Of a DNA stretch of 64,000 nucleotides, positions 17,572 through 27,456 are shown in pieces (position 1 is the first letter of the stretch; every line of letters begins with the position of its first letter). The notes below the pieces were generated by a model. It did no database searches. It was not told the origin of the DNA and was given only the letters and a program-made list of their open reading frames with translations. The position numbers and the translations under genes are program-made. The stretch lies in assembly GCA_018266915.1 (NCBI GenBank), contig JAFDZM010000026.1, forward strand, positions 1 through 64,000, given 5' to 3'. The DNA is from Bacteroidota bacterium. GTDB lineage: Bacteria; Bacteroidota; Bacteroidia; Sphingobacteriales; Sphingobacteriaceae.

Positions 17572-19944
17572 ATGATAAAAAACTATCTTAAAGTTGCGTG
17601 GCGGAACCTTTTTAGGAATAAGGCACAGTCGTTTATTAATATTACCGGGCTTTCTGTGGGCCTGGCATGCAGTCTTTTAATCATGCTTTGGGTACAGAAT
17701 GAGGAAAGCATCGACGGTTTCCATTCCCCTCAATTGTATACAATCATCGGGATCCTTCATTCCAATCATACTAATATAAGCGGCATGTACGATACACCCG
17801 GTGTGTTATCAGGCGAGCTAAAAAAGGTTATCCCAGAAGTGGAGTATGCAACCGGTATGGGTTTTGGCGAGACCAGCACTTTTCGCGTTGGCGATAAGAT
17901 ACTCAAGATACAGGGTAATTCGGCGGGTGCGGATTACTTCAAGATGTTTAACTTTCCGTTAATAGAAGGAACTCCGCAAACAGCACTGAACTCTCCAACC
18001 AGCATTGTTATATCCAGAAAAATGGCCGAAGAGTTTTTCGGAAGCGCTCATAATGCCATCGGGAAAAACATCTTATATCAAAATACCAAAAACTTTACCG
18101 TAACGGCTGTATTTGAAAATCTGCCCAAAAACGTTTCAACAACTTTTGATTTCTTAACCAATTGGGAGACTTTTTTGGATAATAACCCATGGGCTCGCAG
18201 TATGGGAAACGTTGGCCCGCAAACCTTCGTTACCTTGAGAAAAGATGCAAATGCATCTCTGGTTGATAAGAAGCTTGCCTATTTCTATGATCATTATTTT
18301 GGTGGCCTTAATAGAAAAACCAGTACGTTTTACGTAGAGCTCGGCATACAGCCTTATGCAGAATCCTATCTGCACAATGATAATGAACACGGCCGCCCGG
18401 ATGGTGGCCGGATTGAATATGTGCATATTTTCAGCATAGTAGCCATTTTCATCCTGCTCATCGCCTGCATCAATTTCATGAACCTCAGCACCGCCCGCTC
18501 CCTCAAAAGAGCAAGAGAAGTTGGCGTGCGTAAGGCTATAGGCGCAATGCGTTCTTCATTGATCGGGCAATTTATTAGTGAATCGTTGCTGACAACCGTT
18601 TTAGCGGTTGCTATATCACTCGGTATAGTTGTACTGGCTTTACCAGAGTTCAACCAGATCACACAAAAAGAAATTATTCTACCATTTCATAAATTCTCTT
18701 TCTGGTTCCAATTGGTTGGCATTACTCTTATCACGGGATTAATATCCGGAAGCTACCCTGCGCTATTCTTGTCTTCGTTTAAACCGGTTAAGGTTTTAAA
18801 GGGGGCGCTTAAGTTAGATGCTACCACTACTATTTTCCGCAAAGGCTTGGTTGTATTTCAATTTGTATTGTCTGTGATATTGATAACCGGAACCATCATC
18901 ATATCCCGGCAAATGAATTATATCGAATCGAAAAACCTGGGTTACAACAGAGAAAACCTCATCTCGGTAACAATGGAAGGTGAACTGGTGAACAAATACA
19001 ATATTTTTAAGAATGAATTACTAAGAAGCACTGATATTAAATCCGTCAGCCGCATTAATACCGATCCTACAGATATTTATGGTAGCACCGCCGCCGTTGG
19101 ATGGACGGGGCAGGATACCACCAAGAGTATCATGTTTACTACTCCCGGCGTAGGCTACGACTTTTTCCAAACCATGCAAATGAAAATGGTGGCCGGTCGC
19201 GCATTCTCAAAGGATTACCCGACCGATACTGCCAATTACATATTGAACGAAACTGCGGTTAAAGAAACAGGCTACAAAGATCCTATCGGGCAACCTCTCA
19301 GGGTATTTGGCAAGCCGGGTAAGATCATCGGTGTGGTGAAAGATTTTCATTTCCACTCAATGCACACGCAGATCGGTCCGATCATTTTCCGCTATGGAGA
19401 ACATGAGCAAGGTCCGATATTGATCCGCACACAACCCGGCAAATCGCGCGAAGCGGTAGCTAATATTGAAAGATTGTGCAAAGAACTTAATCCTGCCTTC
19501 CCACCTTCCTGGCATTTTGTAGATGAGCAGTATCAAAAGCTATATCAAAATGAGGAGATCATCAACAAGCTATCTGATGCATTTGCCTTTTTGGCCATAT
19601 TCATTTCATGCCTTGGCTTATTGGGTTTGGCCATGTTTACAGCAGAACAACGCATAAAAGAAATTGGCATCCGCAAGGTGCTGGGGGCAAGTATAGCCTC
19701 CCTGTTTGCATTACTATCAAAGGAGTTTGTAGTACTTGTGACAGTCGCATTGCTCATTGCAACGCCCATCACCTGGTATGCAATGGATAAATGGCTGCAC
19801 AGCTTTCAATACTATGCACCACTAAGCTGGTGGGTGTTTGCCATAGCGGGCGTGTTAACCATACTAATCGCTCTGGCAACAGTTAGTTTCCAGGCGATAA
19901 AAGCGGCTTTGGTAAATCCTGTGAAGAGCCTGAGGTCAGAGTAG
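17572..19944 (+). CDS. Double-FtsX ABC permease, array member 4 (divergent)
   Basis: 790 aa. The first 16 residues match the main subgroup, but TM1 reads GLSVGLACSLLIMLW and the acidic WDELSFD segment is replaced by QNEESIDGFH, so the first periplasmic domain is of a different type. Unit 1 has RAREVGVRKAIGA, unit 2 AEQRIKEIGIRKVLGAS. The pre-TM2 phrase GRPDGGRIEYVHIFSIVA also differs from the main subgroup. It is embedded between main-subgroup members, so array order is not simply by relatedness. Stop TAG. Confidence 0.92.
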   Translation: MIKNYLKVAWRNLFRNKAQSFINITGLSVGLACSLLIMLWVQNEESIDGFHSPQLYTIIGILHSNHTNISGMYDTPGVLSGELKKVIPEVEYATGMGFGETSTFRVGDKILKIQGNSAGADYFKMFNFPLIEGTPQTALNSPTSIVISRKMAEEFFGSAHNAIGKNILYQNTKNFTVTAVFENLPKNVSTTFDFLTNWETFLDNNPWARSMGNVGPQTFVTLRKDANASLVDKKLAYFYDHYFGGLNRKTSTFYVELGIQPYAESYLHNDNEHGRPDGGRIEYVHIFSIVAIFILLIACINFMNLSTARSLKRAREVGVRKAIGAMRSSLIGQFISESLLTTVLAVAISLGIVVLALPEFNQITQKEIILPFHKFSFWFQLVGITLITGLISGSYPALFLSSFKPVKVLKGALKLDATTTIFRKGLVVFQFVLSVILITGTIIISRQMNYIESKNLGYNRENLISVTMEGELVNKYNIFKNELLRSTDIKSVSRINTDPTDIYGSTAAVGWTGQDTTKSIMFTTPGVGYDFFQTMQMKMVAGRAFSKDYPTDTANYILNETAVKETGYKDPIGQPLRVFGKPGKIIGVVKDFHFHSMHTQIGPIIFRYGEHEQGPILIRTQPGKSREAVANIERLCKELNPAFPPSWHFVDEQYQKLYQNEEIINKLSDAFAFLAIFISCLGLLGLAMFTAEQRIKEIGIRKVLGASIASLFALLSKEFVVLVTVALLIATPITWYAMDKWLHSFQYYAPLSWWVFAIAGVLTILIALATVSFQAIKAALVNPVKSLRSE

Positions 19945-20001
19945 CAGTGGTAGTAGCAGGTCAGTTTGACATCAATGAACAATTGAACTAATGAACTAAT
20001 C
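19945..20001. repeat. Intergenic spacer 4-5, CAGTRG type
   Basis: CAGTGG, TAGTAG and CAGGT-type hexamers follow TAG, then ATCAATGAA, CAATTGAA, CTAATGAA and CTAATC lead to the ATG. Confidence 0.65.
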
Positions 20002-22407
20002 ATGATAAAGAACTATTTAAAGATCGCCTGGCGGAATTTGTTTAAGAACAAGGCGCACACATTTATTAATGTGACCGGACTGTCGGTAGGTATGGCAGTG
20101 GCTATGCTGATCGGTTTGTGGATTTGGGACGAATTGTCTTACGACAAATATTTTCAACACTACAACCGCCTGGTGCAGGTAATGCAGCATCAGACTTTTA
20201 ACGGTGAGCGTGGTACCCAAAGTTCAATACCATTGCCCCTTGGGCCAAAGCTACGTGCGGACTATACCGGCCCAAGCAAAGATTTTAAATATGTAGTGAA
20301 CTCAACCTGGACACAGGGCCATATCGTTGCCTATGGTGAAAAAAAACTAAGCCAAAGCGGCAACTGTATGCAACCCGAAGCGCTTGATATGCTGACTTTA
20401 AAAATGCTTAAGGGGAAGCGCACAGCTTTAAAGGATCCTTCATCTATAGTACTATCTGCAAAGCTTGCCAAAGCACTTTTTGGTGATGCTGACCCAATGA
20501 ACCAGGTCGTTAAGATCGATAATAAAACCGTTGTAAAAGTTACCGGCGTATATGAAGACCTGCCACGCAATACCTCATTCAATGACATGGCATTTATACT
20601 TCCGTGGGATCTTTATCTGTCTATGAATCCGTGGACGAAGGGAAATTTGAACGAATGGGGTAATAATTCATGGCAGGTATTCGCTCAGTTGAATGACAAT
20701 GCAAATATCGACCAGGTTTCAGCACGAATCAGGGACCTGAAGTTGAATGCGCTCACAGCTGTCAATGATAAACTCAGTCTCAGTTTTAAACCAGCCCTTT
20801 TTTTACACCCCATGACCAAATGGCACTTGTATTCTGAGTTCAAAAATGGCGTGATCGTAGGCGGCAATATAGAGTTTGTGTGGATGTTTGGTATTATCGG
20901 CACATTTGTTTTGTTGCTGGCCTGCATTAATTTCATGAACCTAAGCACTGCCCGTTCTGAGAAAAGAGCCAAAGAAGTAGGCATACGTAAAACCCTGGGG
21001 TCATTACGCCAGCAACTTGTTACACAATTCTTCAGCGAATCGTTACTGGTATCAACTTTTGCTTTTGTATTCGCTCTCATGCTGGTGCAGTTGGGGTTGT
21101 CATCGTTCAACCTGGTAGCCGAGAAACAAATAGCCATACCATGGACAAATTTCATTTTCTGGATCATCTGTATAACTTTCAGCCTATTTACAGGTGTAAT
21201 CGCCGGCAGCTATCCTGCTTTTTATCTGTCATCATTTCAACCGGTCAAAGTACTTAAGGGAACTTTTCGTGCAGGTCGTTTAGCTTCTTTGCCTCGTAAA
21301 ATATTGGTTGTGCTACAGTTCACTGTTTCTGCTACCCTGATCATCGGAACCATAATTGTCTTCACACAGGTTCAATATACCAAGCAGCGTCCTGTAGGTT
21401 ACAATCGTGCAGGCATGATACAGGTGTATCATCAAACACCGGATATTCATAATCATTTCGAGGCGGTAAAGTATGATCTGATTAAATCGGGTGCGGTGAC
21501 TAATATAGCCGAATCGTCCAGTCCGATAACTGATATCTGGTCAGATCAAAGTGGCTTCACATGGGAGGGTATGCCCCCAGGGTTGCAACCCGATATGGCT
21601 GTGGTTGGCGTTTCATCGGATTTTGGCAAAACCTTTGGCTGGCAAATTAAGCAGGGTCGCGATTTTTCGAGGGAGTTTTTAAGTGACTCGTCAGGACTTG
21701 TTGTTAACGAAACGGCAATAAAGTTTATGAGCCTGAAAAATCCTATTGGCAAGCCTATCAAGTGGAACGGGGGTAACTATCATGTTATCGGTGTGGTAAG
21801 TGATTTGGTGATGCAATCACCTTATTCGCCCGTTATGCCAACAGTATTTTATTCAATAAAAAATAATTGGGGTGTTACTAATGTAAGGCTTAATCCACAT
21901 ATGGAAACCAGTGAAGCGCTTAAAAACGTGGAAGCTATTTATAAGCAATACGACCCCGGAAGCCCTTTCAATTTTGAGTTTACTGATGCTGAATACGCTA
22001 AAAAATTTGCCGACGAAGAACGCACAGGAAGGTTGGCAAGCATCTTTACCGTACTGGCCATCTTTATCAGTTGTATGGGTTTGTTTGGTATGGCCTCGTT
22101 CATGGCAGAACAACGCACCAAGGAAATTGGCGTGCGGAAAGTGCTGGGCGCTTCCATAATTAATCTTTGGGGGTTGATGTCAAAAGAATTTGTGGCACTC
22201 GTATCTGTTTCAATATTTATCGCCAGCCCGTTAGCCTATTATTTCATGAACAAATGGGTAATGAATTATAAATATCATACACCGATTTCCTGGTGGATAT
22301 TTATACTGACAGCACTTGGGGCGATAGTTATTACCCTGCTTACCGTAAGCTATCAAAGTATTAAAGCAGCGACAGCGAACCCGGTGAAGAGTTTGCGTTC
22401 AGAGTAA
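20002..22407 (+). CDS. Double-FtsX ABC permease, array member 5 (twin of member 6)
   Basis: 801 aa. Nearly the same as member 6 over long stretches: WRNLFKNKAHTFINVTGLSV at the start, GNCMQPEA, WTKGNLNEWG and the whole segment from KWHLYSEFKNG through RAKEVGIRKTLGS. This marks the youngest visible duplication in the array. Unit 2 reads AEQRTKEIGVRKVLGAS. Differences from member 6 concentrate in the periplasmic domains. Stop TAA. Confidence 0.93.
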   Translation: MIKNYLKIAWRNLFKNKAHTFINVTGLSVGMAVAMLIGLWIWDELSYDKYFQHYNRLVQVMQHQTFNGERGTQSSIPLPLGPKLRADYTGPSKDFKYVVNSTWTQGHIVAYGEKKLSQSGNCMQPEALDMLTLKMLKGKRTALKDPSSIVLSAKLAKALFGDADPMNQVVKIDNKTVVKVTGVYEDLPRNTSFNDMAFILPWDLYLSMNPWTKGNLNEWGNNSWQVFAQLNDNANIDQVSARIRDLKLNALTAVNDKLSLSFKPALFLHPMTKWHLYSEFKNGVIVGGNIEFVWMFGIIGTFVLLLACINFMNLSTARSEKRAKEVGIRKTLGSLRQQLVTQFFSESLLVSTFAFVFALMLVQLGLSSFNLVAEKQIAIPWTNFIFWIICITFSLFTGVIAGSYPAFYLSSFQPVKVLKGTFRAGRLASLPRKILVVLQFTVSATLIIGTIIVFTQVQYTKQRPVGYNRAGMIQVYHQTPDIHNHFEAVKYDLIKSGAVTNIAESSSPITDIWSDQSGFTWEGMPPGLQPDMAVVGVSSDFGKTFGWQIKQGRDFSREFLSDSSGLVVNETAIKFMSLKNPIGKPIKWNGGNYHVIGVVSDLVMQSPYSPVMPTVFYSIKNNWGVTNVRLNPHMETSEALKNVEAIYKQYDPGSPFNFEFTDAEYAKKFADEERTGRLASIFTVLAIFISCMGLFGMASFMAEQRTKEIGVRKVLGASIINLWGLMSKEFVALVSVSIFIASPLAYYFMNKWVMNYKYHTPISWWIFILTALGAIVITLLTVSYQSIKAATANPVKSLRSE

Positions 22408-22454
22408 TCAGTGACCAGTTAGCCAGTTAGTGGGAGGTATAAATGACTAATACC
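22408..22454. repeat. Intergenic spacer 5-6, with an SD-like GGAGG
   Basis: CAGTGACCAGTTAGCCAGTTAG units follow the TAA stop. GGAGG at 22433-22437 lies 5 nt before an in-frame ATG at 22443, which is itself part of an ATGACTAAT repeat unit. Confidence 0.5.
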
Positions 22455-24857
22455 ATGATAAGAAATTATTTAAAGATCGCTTGGCGGAATTTGTTTAAAA
22501 ACAAGGCGCACACATTTATCAATGTGACAGGCTTATCAGTTGGCATGGCGGTAGCAATACTGATCGGTTTATGGGTATGGGATGAATTATCATACGACAA
22601 ATATTTTCAAAACTACGACAGCCTGGTGCGCGTAATGCAACACCAAACCTTCAATGGTGAACGGGGCACGCAGGGTGCCATACCCCTGCCCTTGGGGACC
22701 AAGTTACGGGATGAATATACCGGCCCCTCAAAAGATTTTAAGTATGTGGTGATGTCTACCTGGACACATGGCCATATTCTTGCCTTTAAGGATAAAAAGC
22801 TGAATCAAAACGGCAATTGCATTCAACCCGAAGCGCCGCAAATGTTCGCCCTTAAAATGCTGAAAGGCACCCGTGCAGGTTTGAAGGACGAATCTTCCAT
22901 ACTGCTGTCGGCAAAACTGGCCAAAGCACTTTTTGGCGATGCCGATCCGATGAATCAGATGGTTAAGGTTGATAATAAAAGTGTGGTAAAAGTTACGGGG
23001 GTATATGAAGACTTCCCGCGCAACACCTCGCTTAATGATATGGCGTTCATGCTTCCATGGGATTTTTACCTGGCTAACAATCCCTGGACTAAGGGAAACC
23101 TTAATGAGTGGGGCAGCAACTCTTGGCAGATGTTCGCCCAGCTAAATGCCAACGCCGATGCCAGCAGGGTTTCAGACCATATTAAAGATCTGAAATTGAT
23201 AGCGCTTACAACGGCACACGATAAATTGAACCTCAGCTTTAAGCCGTCTCTTTTCCTTCATCCGATGAGCAAATGGCACTTGTATTCGGAGTTCAAAAAT
23301 GGGGTGATCGTAGGCGGGAATATTGAATTCGTGTGGATGTTTGGTATCATCGGCACATTTGTTTTGCTGCTGGCCTGTATCAATTTCATGAACCTGAGCA
23401 CCGCCCGTTCCGAAAAGCGGGCCAAAGAGGTGGGTATACGTAAAACATTGGGCTCATTACGCCTGCAACTCATCAGCCAGTTCTTCAGTGAATCATTATT
23501 GGTGTCAACCGTTGCCTTTGCATTCTCGTTGATCCTGGTGCAACTGGCATTGCCATCATTCAACCTAATGGCTGATAAACAGATGTCTATCCCATTGTCG
23601 AGCCCGGAATTCTGGATCATTGGGTTAGTATTTAGTATACTCACCGGTATAGTTGCAGGCAGCTATCCGGCGTTTTACCTGTCGTCGTTTCAGCCGGTTA
23701 AGGTACTTAAAGGAACATTCCGCGCCGGGCGTTTGGCTTCCCTGCCGCGCAAAATATTAGTCGTGCTGCAATTCACTGTTTCAGCTACGCTGATCATAGG
23801 CACGGTCGTGGTCTTCAGGCAGGTTCAATACACAAAAAATCGCCCGGTTGGTTACAGCCGCGAGGGTATGATACAGTCGTACCAGCAAACACAAGATATC
23901 GATAAACATTTCGAGGCGTTAAAATACGACCTGCTGAGAACGGGCGCCGTAACTTCGGTGGCCGAATCCGGCAGCCCGGTAACGGATATCTGGGCCAACC
24001 AGCAAGGCTTTTCATGGGAAGGTATGCCGCCCGGCTTCCAACCCAACCTGAGCGTAGTTCATGTCAGTCCTGAATTTGGCAAAACTGTCGGCTGGCAGGT
24101 CAAGGAAGGGCGTGATTTTTCGAAAGAATTTTTAACCGACTCGTCGGCTCTCATTGTGAATGAAGCCGCTGTAAAATATATGGGTTTGAAGACCCCGGTA
24201 GGTATGCGCATTAAATGGTACAGGGATTTTCACATCATTGGCGTGGTAAAAGATATGGTGATGACCTCACCTTATGAACCTGTGGCGCCAACGGTATTTT
24301 CAGGGATGAACGGAGATTATGGCCTCATCAATATGAGGCTGAACCCGCACATGGGAACCAGCGAGGTAATCAGTAAGATAGAAAACGTGTTTAAGCAATA
24401 CGACCCCGGAAGCCCGTTTACTTACGAGTTTACCGATACCGCTTACGCCAAAAAATTTGCCGATGAAGAACGTACAGGTAAACTGGCGGGCATCTTTACC
24501 GCACTGGCCATCTTTATCAGCTGTATGGGACTGTTTGGCATGGCATCATTCATGGCCGAGCAACGCACCAAAGAGATAGGCGTGCGCAAAGTATTGGGCG
24601 CTTCCATAGCCAACCTTTGGGGATTGATGTCGAAAGAATTCGTGGCACTGGTTATCGTTTCGCTAATCATCGCCAGTCCGATAGCTTACTATTTTATGAA
24701 TAAATGGATATTAAATTATAAATACCACACCGATGTTTCGTGGTGGATATTCGCTCTGACGGCAGCCGGGGCAGTAATTATTACCCTGCTCACAGTGAGT
24801 TATCAAAGCATTAAAGCGGCGATGGCGAACCCGGTGAAAAGTCTTAGGAGTGAGTAG
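22455..24857 (+). CDS. Double-FtsX ABC permease, array member 6 (twin of member 5)
   Basis: 800 aa from the ATG at 22455, which gives the family start MIRNYLK. An in-frame ATG at 22443 adds four residues (MTNT) and has GGAGG ahead of it, but those codons are array repeat sequence, so I prefer 22455. Compared with member 5 it has conservative changes such as FPRNTSLND for LPRNTSFND and QLISQFFSESLL for QLVTQFFSESLL. Stop TAG. Confidence 0.92.
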   Translation: MIRNYLKIAWRNLFKNKAHTFINVTGLSVGMAVAILIGLWVWDELSYDKYFQNYDSLVRVMQHQTFNGERGTQGAIPLPLGTKLRDEYTGPSKDFKYVVMSTWTHGHILAFKDKKLNQNGNCIQPEAPQMFALKMLKGTRAGLKDESSILLSAKLAKALFGDADPMNQMVKVDNKSVVKVTGVYEDFPRNTSLNDMAFMLPWDFYLANNPWTKGNLNEWGSNSWQMFAQLNANADASRVSDHIKDLKLIALTTAHDKLNLSFKPSLFLHPMSKWHLYSEFKNGVIVGGNIEFVWMFGIIGTFVLLLACINFMNLSTARSEKRAKEVGIRKTLGSLRLQLISQFFSESLLVSTVAFAFSLILVQLALPSFNLMADKQMSIPLSSPEFWIIGLVFSILTGIVAGSYPAFYLSSFQPVKVLKGTFRAGRLASLPRKILVVLQFTVSATLIIGTVVVFRQVQYTKNRPVGYSREGMIQSYQQTQDIDKHFEALKYDLLRTGAVTSVAESGSPVTDIWANQQGFSWEGMPPGFQPNLSVVHVSPEFGKTVGWQVKEGRDFSKEFLTDSSALIVNEAAVKYMGLKTPVGMRIKWYRDFHIIGVVKDMVMTSPYEPVAPTVFSGMNGDYGLINMRLNPHMGTSEVISKIENVFKQYDPGSPFTYEFTDTAYAKKFADEERTGKLAGIFTALAIFISCMGLFGMASFMAEQRTKEIGVRKVLGASIANLWGLMSKEFVALVIVSLIIASPIAYYFMNKWILNYKYHTDVSWWIFALTAAGAVIITLLTVSYQSIKAAMANPVKSLRSE

Positions 24858-24920
24858 CAGTGGCAGTTGCAGTTTGACACCAATGAACTAGTGAACTAAT
24901 GAAACCAATGAACTAAACCC
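24858..24920. repeat. Intergenic spacer 6-7, CAGTRG type
   Basis: CAGTGG, CAGTTG and CAGTTT hexamers follow TAG, then 8-nt units CCAATGAA, CTAGTGAA, CTAATGAA and CCAATGAA before CTAAACCC and the ATG. Confidence 0.65.
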
Positions 24921-27377
24921 ATGATAAAGAACTATTTCAAAGTTGCATTCAGGAATTTCTGGCGACACAAGCTGTTTACCCTGATTAATGTTATCGGCTT
25001 ATCGATAGGTATTAGCGCAGCACTGGTTATTTACCTGTTAGTGCATTATGACTTTACTTTTGACAAATTTCACAAAGACGGTGATCGTATTTATCGGGTG
25101 GTAACCAACTTTTCGTTTTCAGGCTCGCCGGGTAATAATCCCGGTATTTGCGGGCCGCTGCCTTGGGCCGTAAAAAACGAAGCGACAGGTTTACAACAGG
25201 CCGCTCCTATTTTCAGGTTATCACAACCGAACGTGACCGTGCCTAATGGTAGTAAAGCATCCTCGCGTTTCAAAATACAGGATAACGTAATAGTAGCCGA
25301 CAGCGATTACTTCAAATTATTCGAATATAAATGGCTCGCGGGGTCAGCTAAAACTGCATTGATTGCGCCATACCAGGTGGTGCTTACTTCCGAACAGGCC
25401 GAAAAATACTTTCCGGGTGTAAGCTATGATCGCATGCTTGGACGTACCGTGGTATACGATACCATGAGGACTACGGTGACCGGCATTGTGCAAACCATTA
25501 AACAAAACTCTGACCTGGTTTTTCATGATTTCATTTCCTTTCCGACAGCTTTTTCAGACCCGTCAATAAAACAACAATTGCGCTTGCTTAATTGGGGAGG
25601 CGTCAGTCCTGATTACCAGTTTTTTGTCAAGTTAACACCGCAAGCCACAGTAGCTAATATCGAGAAACAGATAAACGATATTGAGAAAAGGAACTATAAA
25701 GGCCGGCCTGGTGTAACAGAAGAATTTATGCTGCAACCATTGGCCGATATTCACTTCAACCCTATCTACGGGACGTTTAACGGGCGAGTTGCCGATAAAA
25801 CCACATTGCTTGAGCTTTCAGGCATTGCGCTGTTCCTGTTATTGCTGGGCTGTATCAATTTCATCAACCTTACTACTGCACAATCAGCACAAAGGGCCAA
25901 AGAGATTGGTATACGCAAAACTATGGGTAGCAGCCGCAAACAACTGGTATTCCAGTTTATCAGCGAGACATTTTTGCTCACGCTTACTGCTGTCGTTATT
26001 TCGGCTGCGATAGCCCCTGTCATTCTTAAATTTTTTGGTGGATTTATACCCGTAGGTGTTCAAACCAGCACTATTGTACAACCAAATGTTGTTCTGTTTC
26101 TTGCTTTGCTGACCATAATAGTTAGTCTCGCCTCCGGGTTCTATCCGGCTATGGTACTTTCGGGATACAAACCAATATCCGTATTAAAAAACCAGGCAGG
26201 CAAGGGACAGGAAACACGTAAAGCTTTGTTCCGTAAATCGCTTACCGTAGCACAGTTTGCCATTGCTCAATTCTTTATTATGGCAACCATCCTGGTAAGT
26301 AAGCAGATCTACTACGCATTGCATAAAGACCTCGGTTTTAAAAAAGACGCTATCCTGATCATCAATTCGCCATGGAAAAACAGGCAGGAGCGTTTAAACC
26401 AGGTGCTTTTAAATAAATTCAAAGCAATCCCCCAGGTAGATATGATAAGCATGGGCCGTGACGCTCCGACTTCTGACGACTCCCATAGTACCGAAGCCAC
26501 TTATAAAGACGGAAAAAAAGAGATAAAGATGGAAGACCTGAGCCTAAAATTTGGTGATGAGAATTATATTAAAGTTTACAACATCAAATTGCTAGCCGGG
26601 AGGGACCTGATACCTGGTGATACGTCAAAAGCATTCCTTATCAATAATACGCTTGCAAAGCGAATCGGTTTTAAAGATCCGCATGACGCTGTCGGTAAAG
26701 TGATCAGCAAATTTAACGGCGACAAAGATATGCAGATCGTGGGTGTAGTGGCTGATTTCAACCAGGAATCGATACATGCTCCTATTTCTTCGCTTGCCAT
26801 CATGACCAGTACCAATTTTTATTTCAATGGCACCTTCCACATTGCATTGAAACCACAAACAGCTAATGGCAATGAGTGGAAAACAGCTATTTCATCCATG
26901 GAAAAAGCCTGGAAACAGATTTATCCTGAAGATGATTTTGAATACCAGTTTTTTGATGAAAGCATTGCCCGGCTTTATGCAAATGAGCAAAATACTGTGT
27001 CGCTACTGAACTGGGCAACAGGGTTATCAATATTAATAAGTTGTCTTGGGCTATTTGGTTTGACGATCTACACTACCACTCAGCGCACTAAAGAGATTGG
27101 CGTACGCAAAGTTTTGGGTGCAACTGTAACGCAAATCGTTGTACTGCTGTCTACAGAGATGGCGTGGTTGATCGTGCTGGCTTTTGTGATAGTAACTCCG
27201 GTGGCCTGGTGGGCCATGAACAAGTGGATGCAAAATTTTGCCGATCATACTGCTATAAGCTGGTGGATATTCGCATTAAGCGGGGGCGGCATGTTGCTTA
27301 CCGCCTTATTTACATCGGGTTTCAGGACAATTAAAGCGGCTCTGGAGAATCCGGTGAAGAGCCTGCGTTCTGAGTAA
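24921..27377 (+). CDS. Double-FtsX ABC permease, array member 7 (divergent, related to 13)
   Basis: 818 aa, the longest member. It begins MIKNYFKVAFRNFWRHK, and TM1 reads GLSIGISAALVIYLLV. Its TM2 phrase CINFINLTTAQS, with Thr-Thr-Ala-Gln for Ser-Thr-Ala-Arg, and its DYFKLFEYKWLAGS motif are shared in form with member 13, which indicates a second subfamily. Unit 1 has RAKEIGIRKTMGS, unit 2 TTQRTKEIGVRKVLGAT. Stop TAA. Confidence 0.92.
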   Translation: MIKNYFKVAFRNFWRHKLFTLINVIGLSIGISAALVIYLLVHYDFTFDKFHKDGDRIYRVVTNFSFSGSPGNNPGICGPLPWAVKNEATGLQQAAPIFRLSQPNVTVPNGSKASSRFKIQDNVIVADSDYFKLFEYKWLAGSAKTALIAPYQVVLTSEQAEKYFPGVSYDRMLGRTVVYDTMRTTVTGIVQTIKQNSDLVFHDFISFPTAFSDPSIKQQLRLLNWGGVSPDYQFFVKLTPQATVANIEKQINDIEKRNYKGRPGVTEEFMLQPLADIHFNPIYGTFNGRVADKTTLLELSGIALFLLLLGCINFINLTTAQSAQRAKEIGIRKTMGSSRKQLVFQFISETFLLTLTAVVISAAIAPVILKFFGGFIPVGVQTSTIVQPNVVLFLALLTIIVSLASGFYPAMVLSGYKPISVLKNQAGKGQETRKALFRKSLTVAQFAIAQFFIMATILVSKQIYYALHKDLGFKKDAILIINSPWKNRQERLNQVLLNKFKAIPQVDMISMGRDAPTSDDSHSTEATYKDGKKEIKMEDLSLKFGDENYIKVYNIKLLAGRDLIPGDTSKAFLINNTLAKRIGFKDPHDAVGKVISKFNGDKDMQIVGVVADFNQESIHAPISSLAIMTSTNFYFNGTFHIALKPQTANGNEWKTAISSMEKAWKQIYPEDDFEYQFFDESIARLYANEQNTVSLLNWATGLSILISCLGLFGLTIYTTTQRTKEIGVRKVLGATVTQIVVLLSTEMAWLIVLAFVIVTPVAWWAMNKWMQNFADHTAISWWIFALSGGGMLLTALFTSGFRTIKAALENPVKSLRSE

Positions 27378-27456
27378 TCAGTTAATCGGTGATCGGTTAA
27401 CCAGTGATGGAAAAAACACCAATGAACTAATGACTAATGACTAATAAACTAAAACC
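27378..27456. repeat. Intergenic spacer 7-8, GTTAACC type
   Basis: Two related 15-nt superunits (GTTAATCGGTGATCG-like) follow the TAA stop, then CCAATGAA, CTAATGA, CTAATGA, CTAATAAA and CTAAAACC lead to the ATG. Confidence 0.65.

Noticed and set aside
20685..21167. 160-aa antisense frame, with similar ones at the same place in members 2, 3, 4, 6, 9 and 12
   Set aside because: They recur because the underlying permease codons are conserved around TM2-TM4. They have no start signals and no independent similarity.
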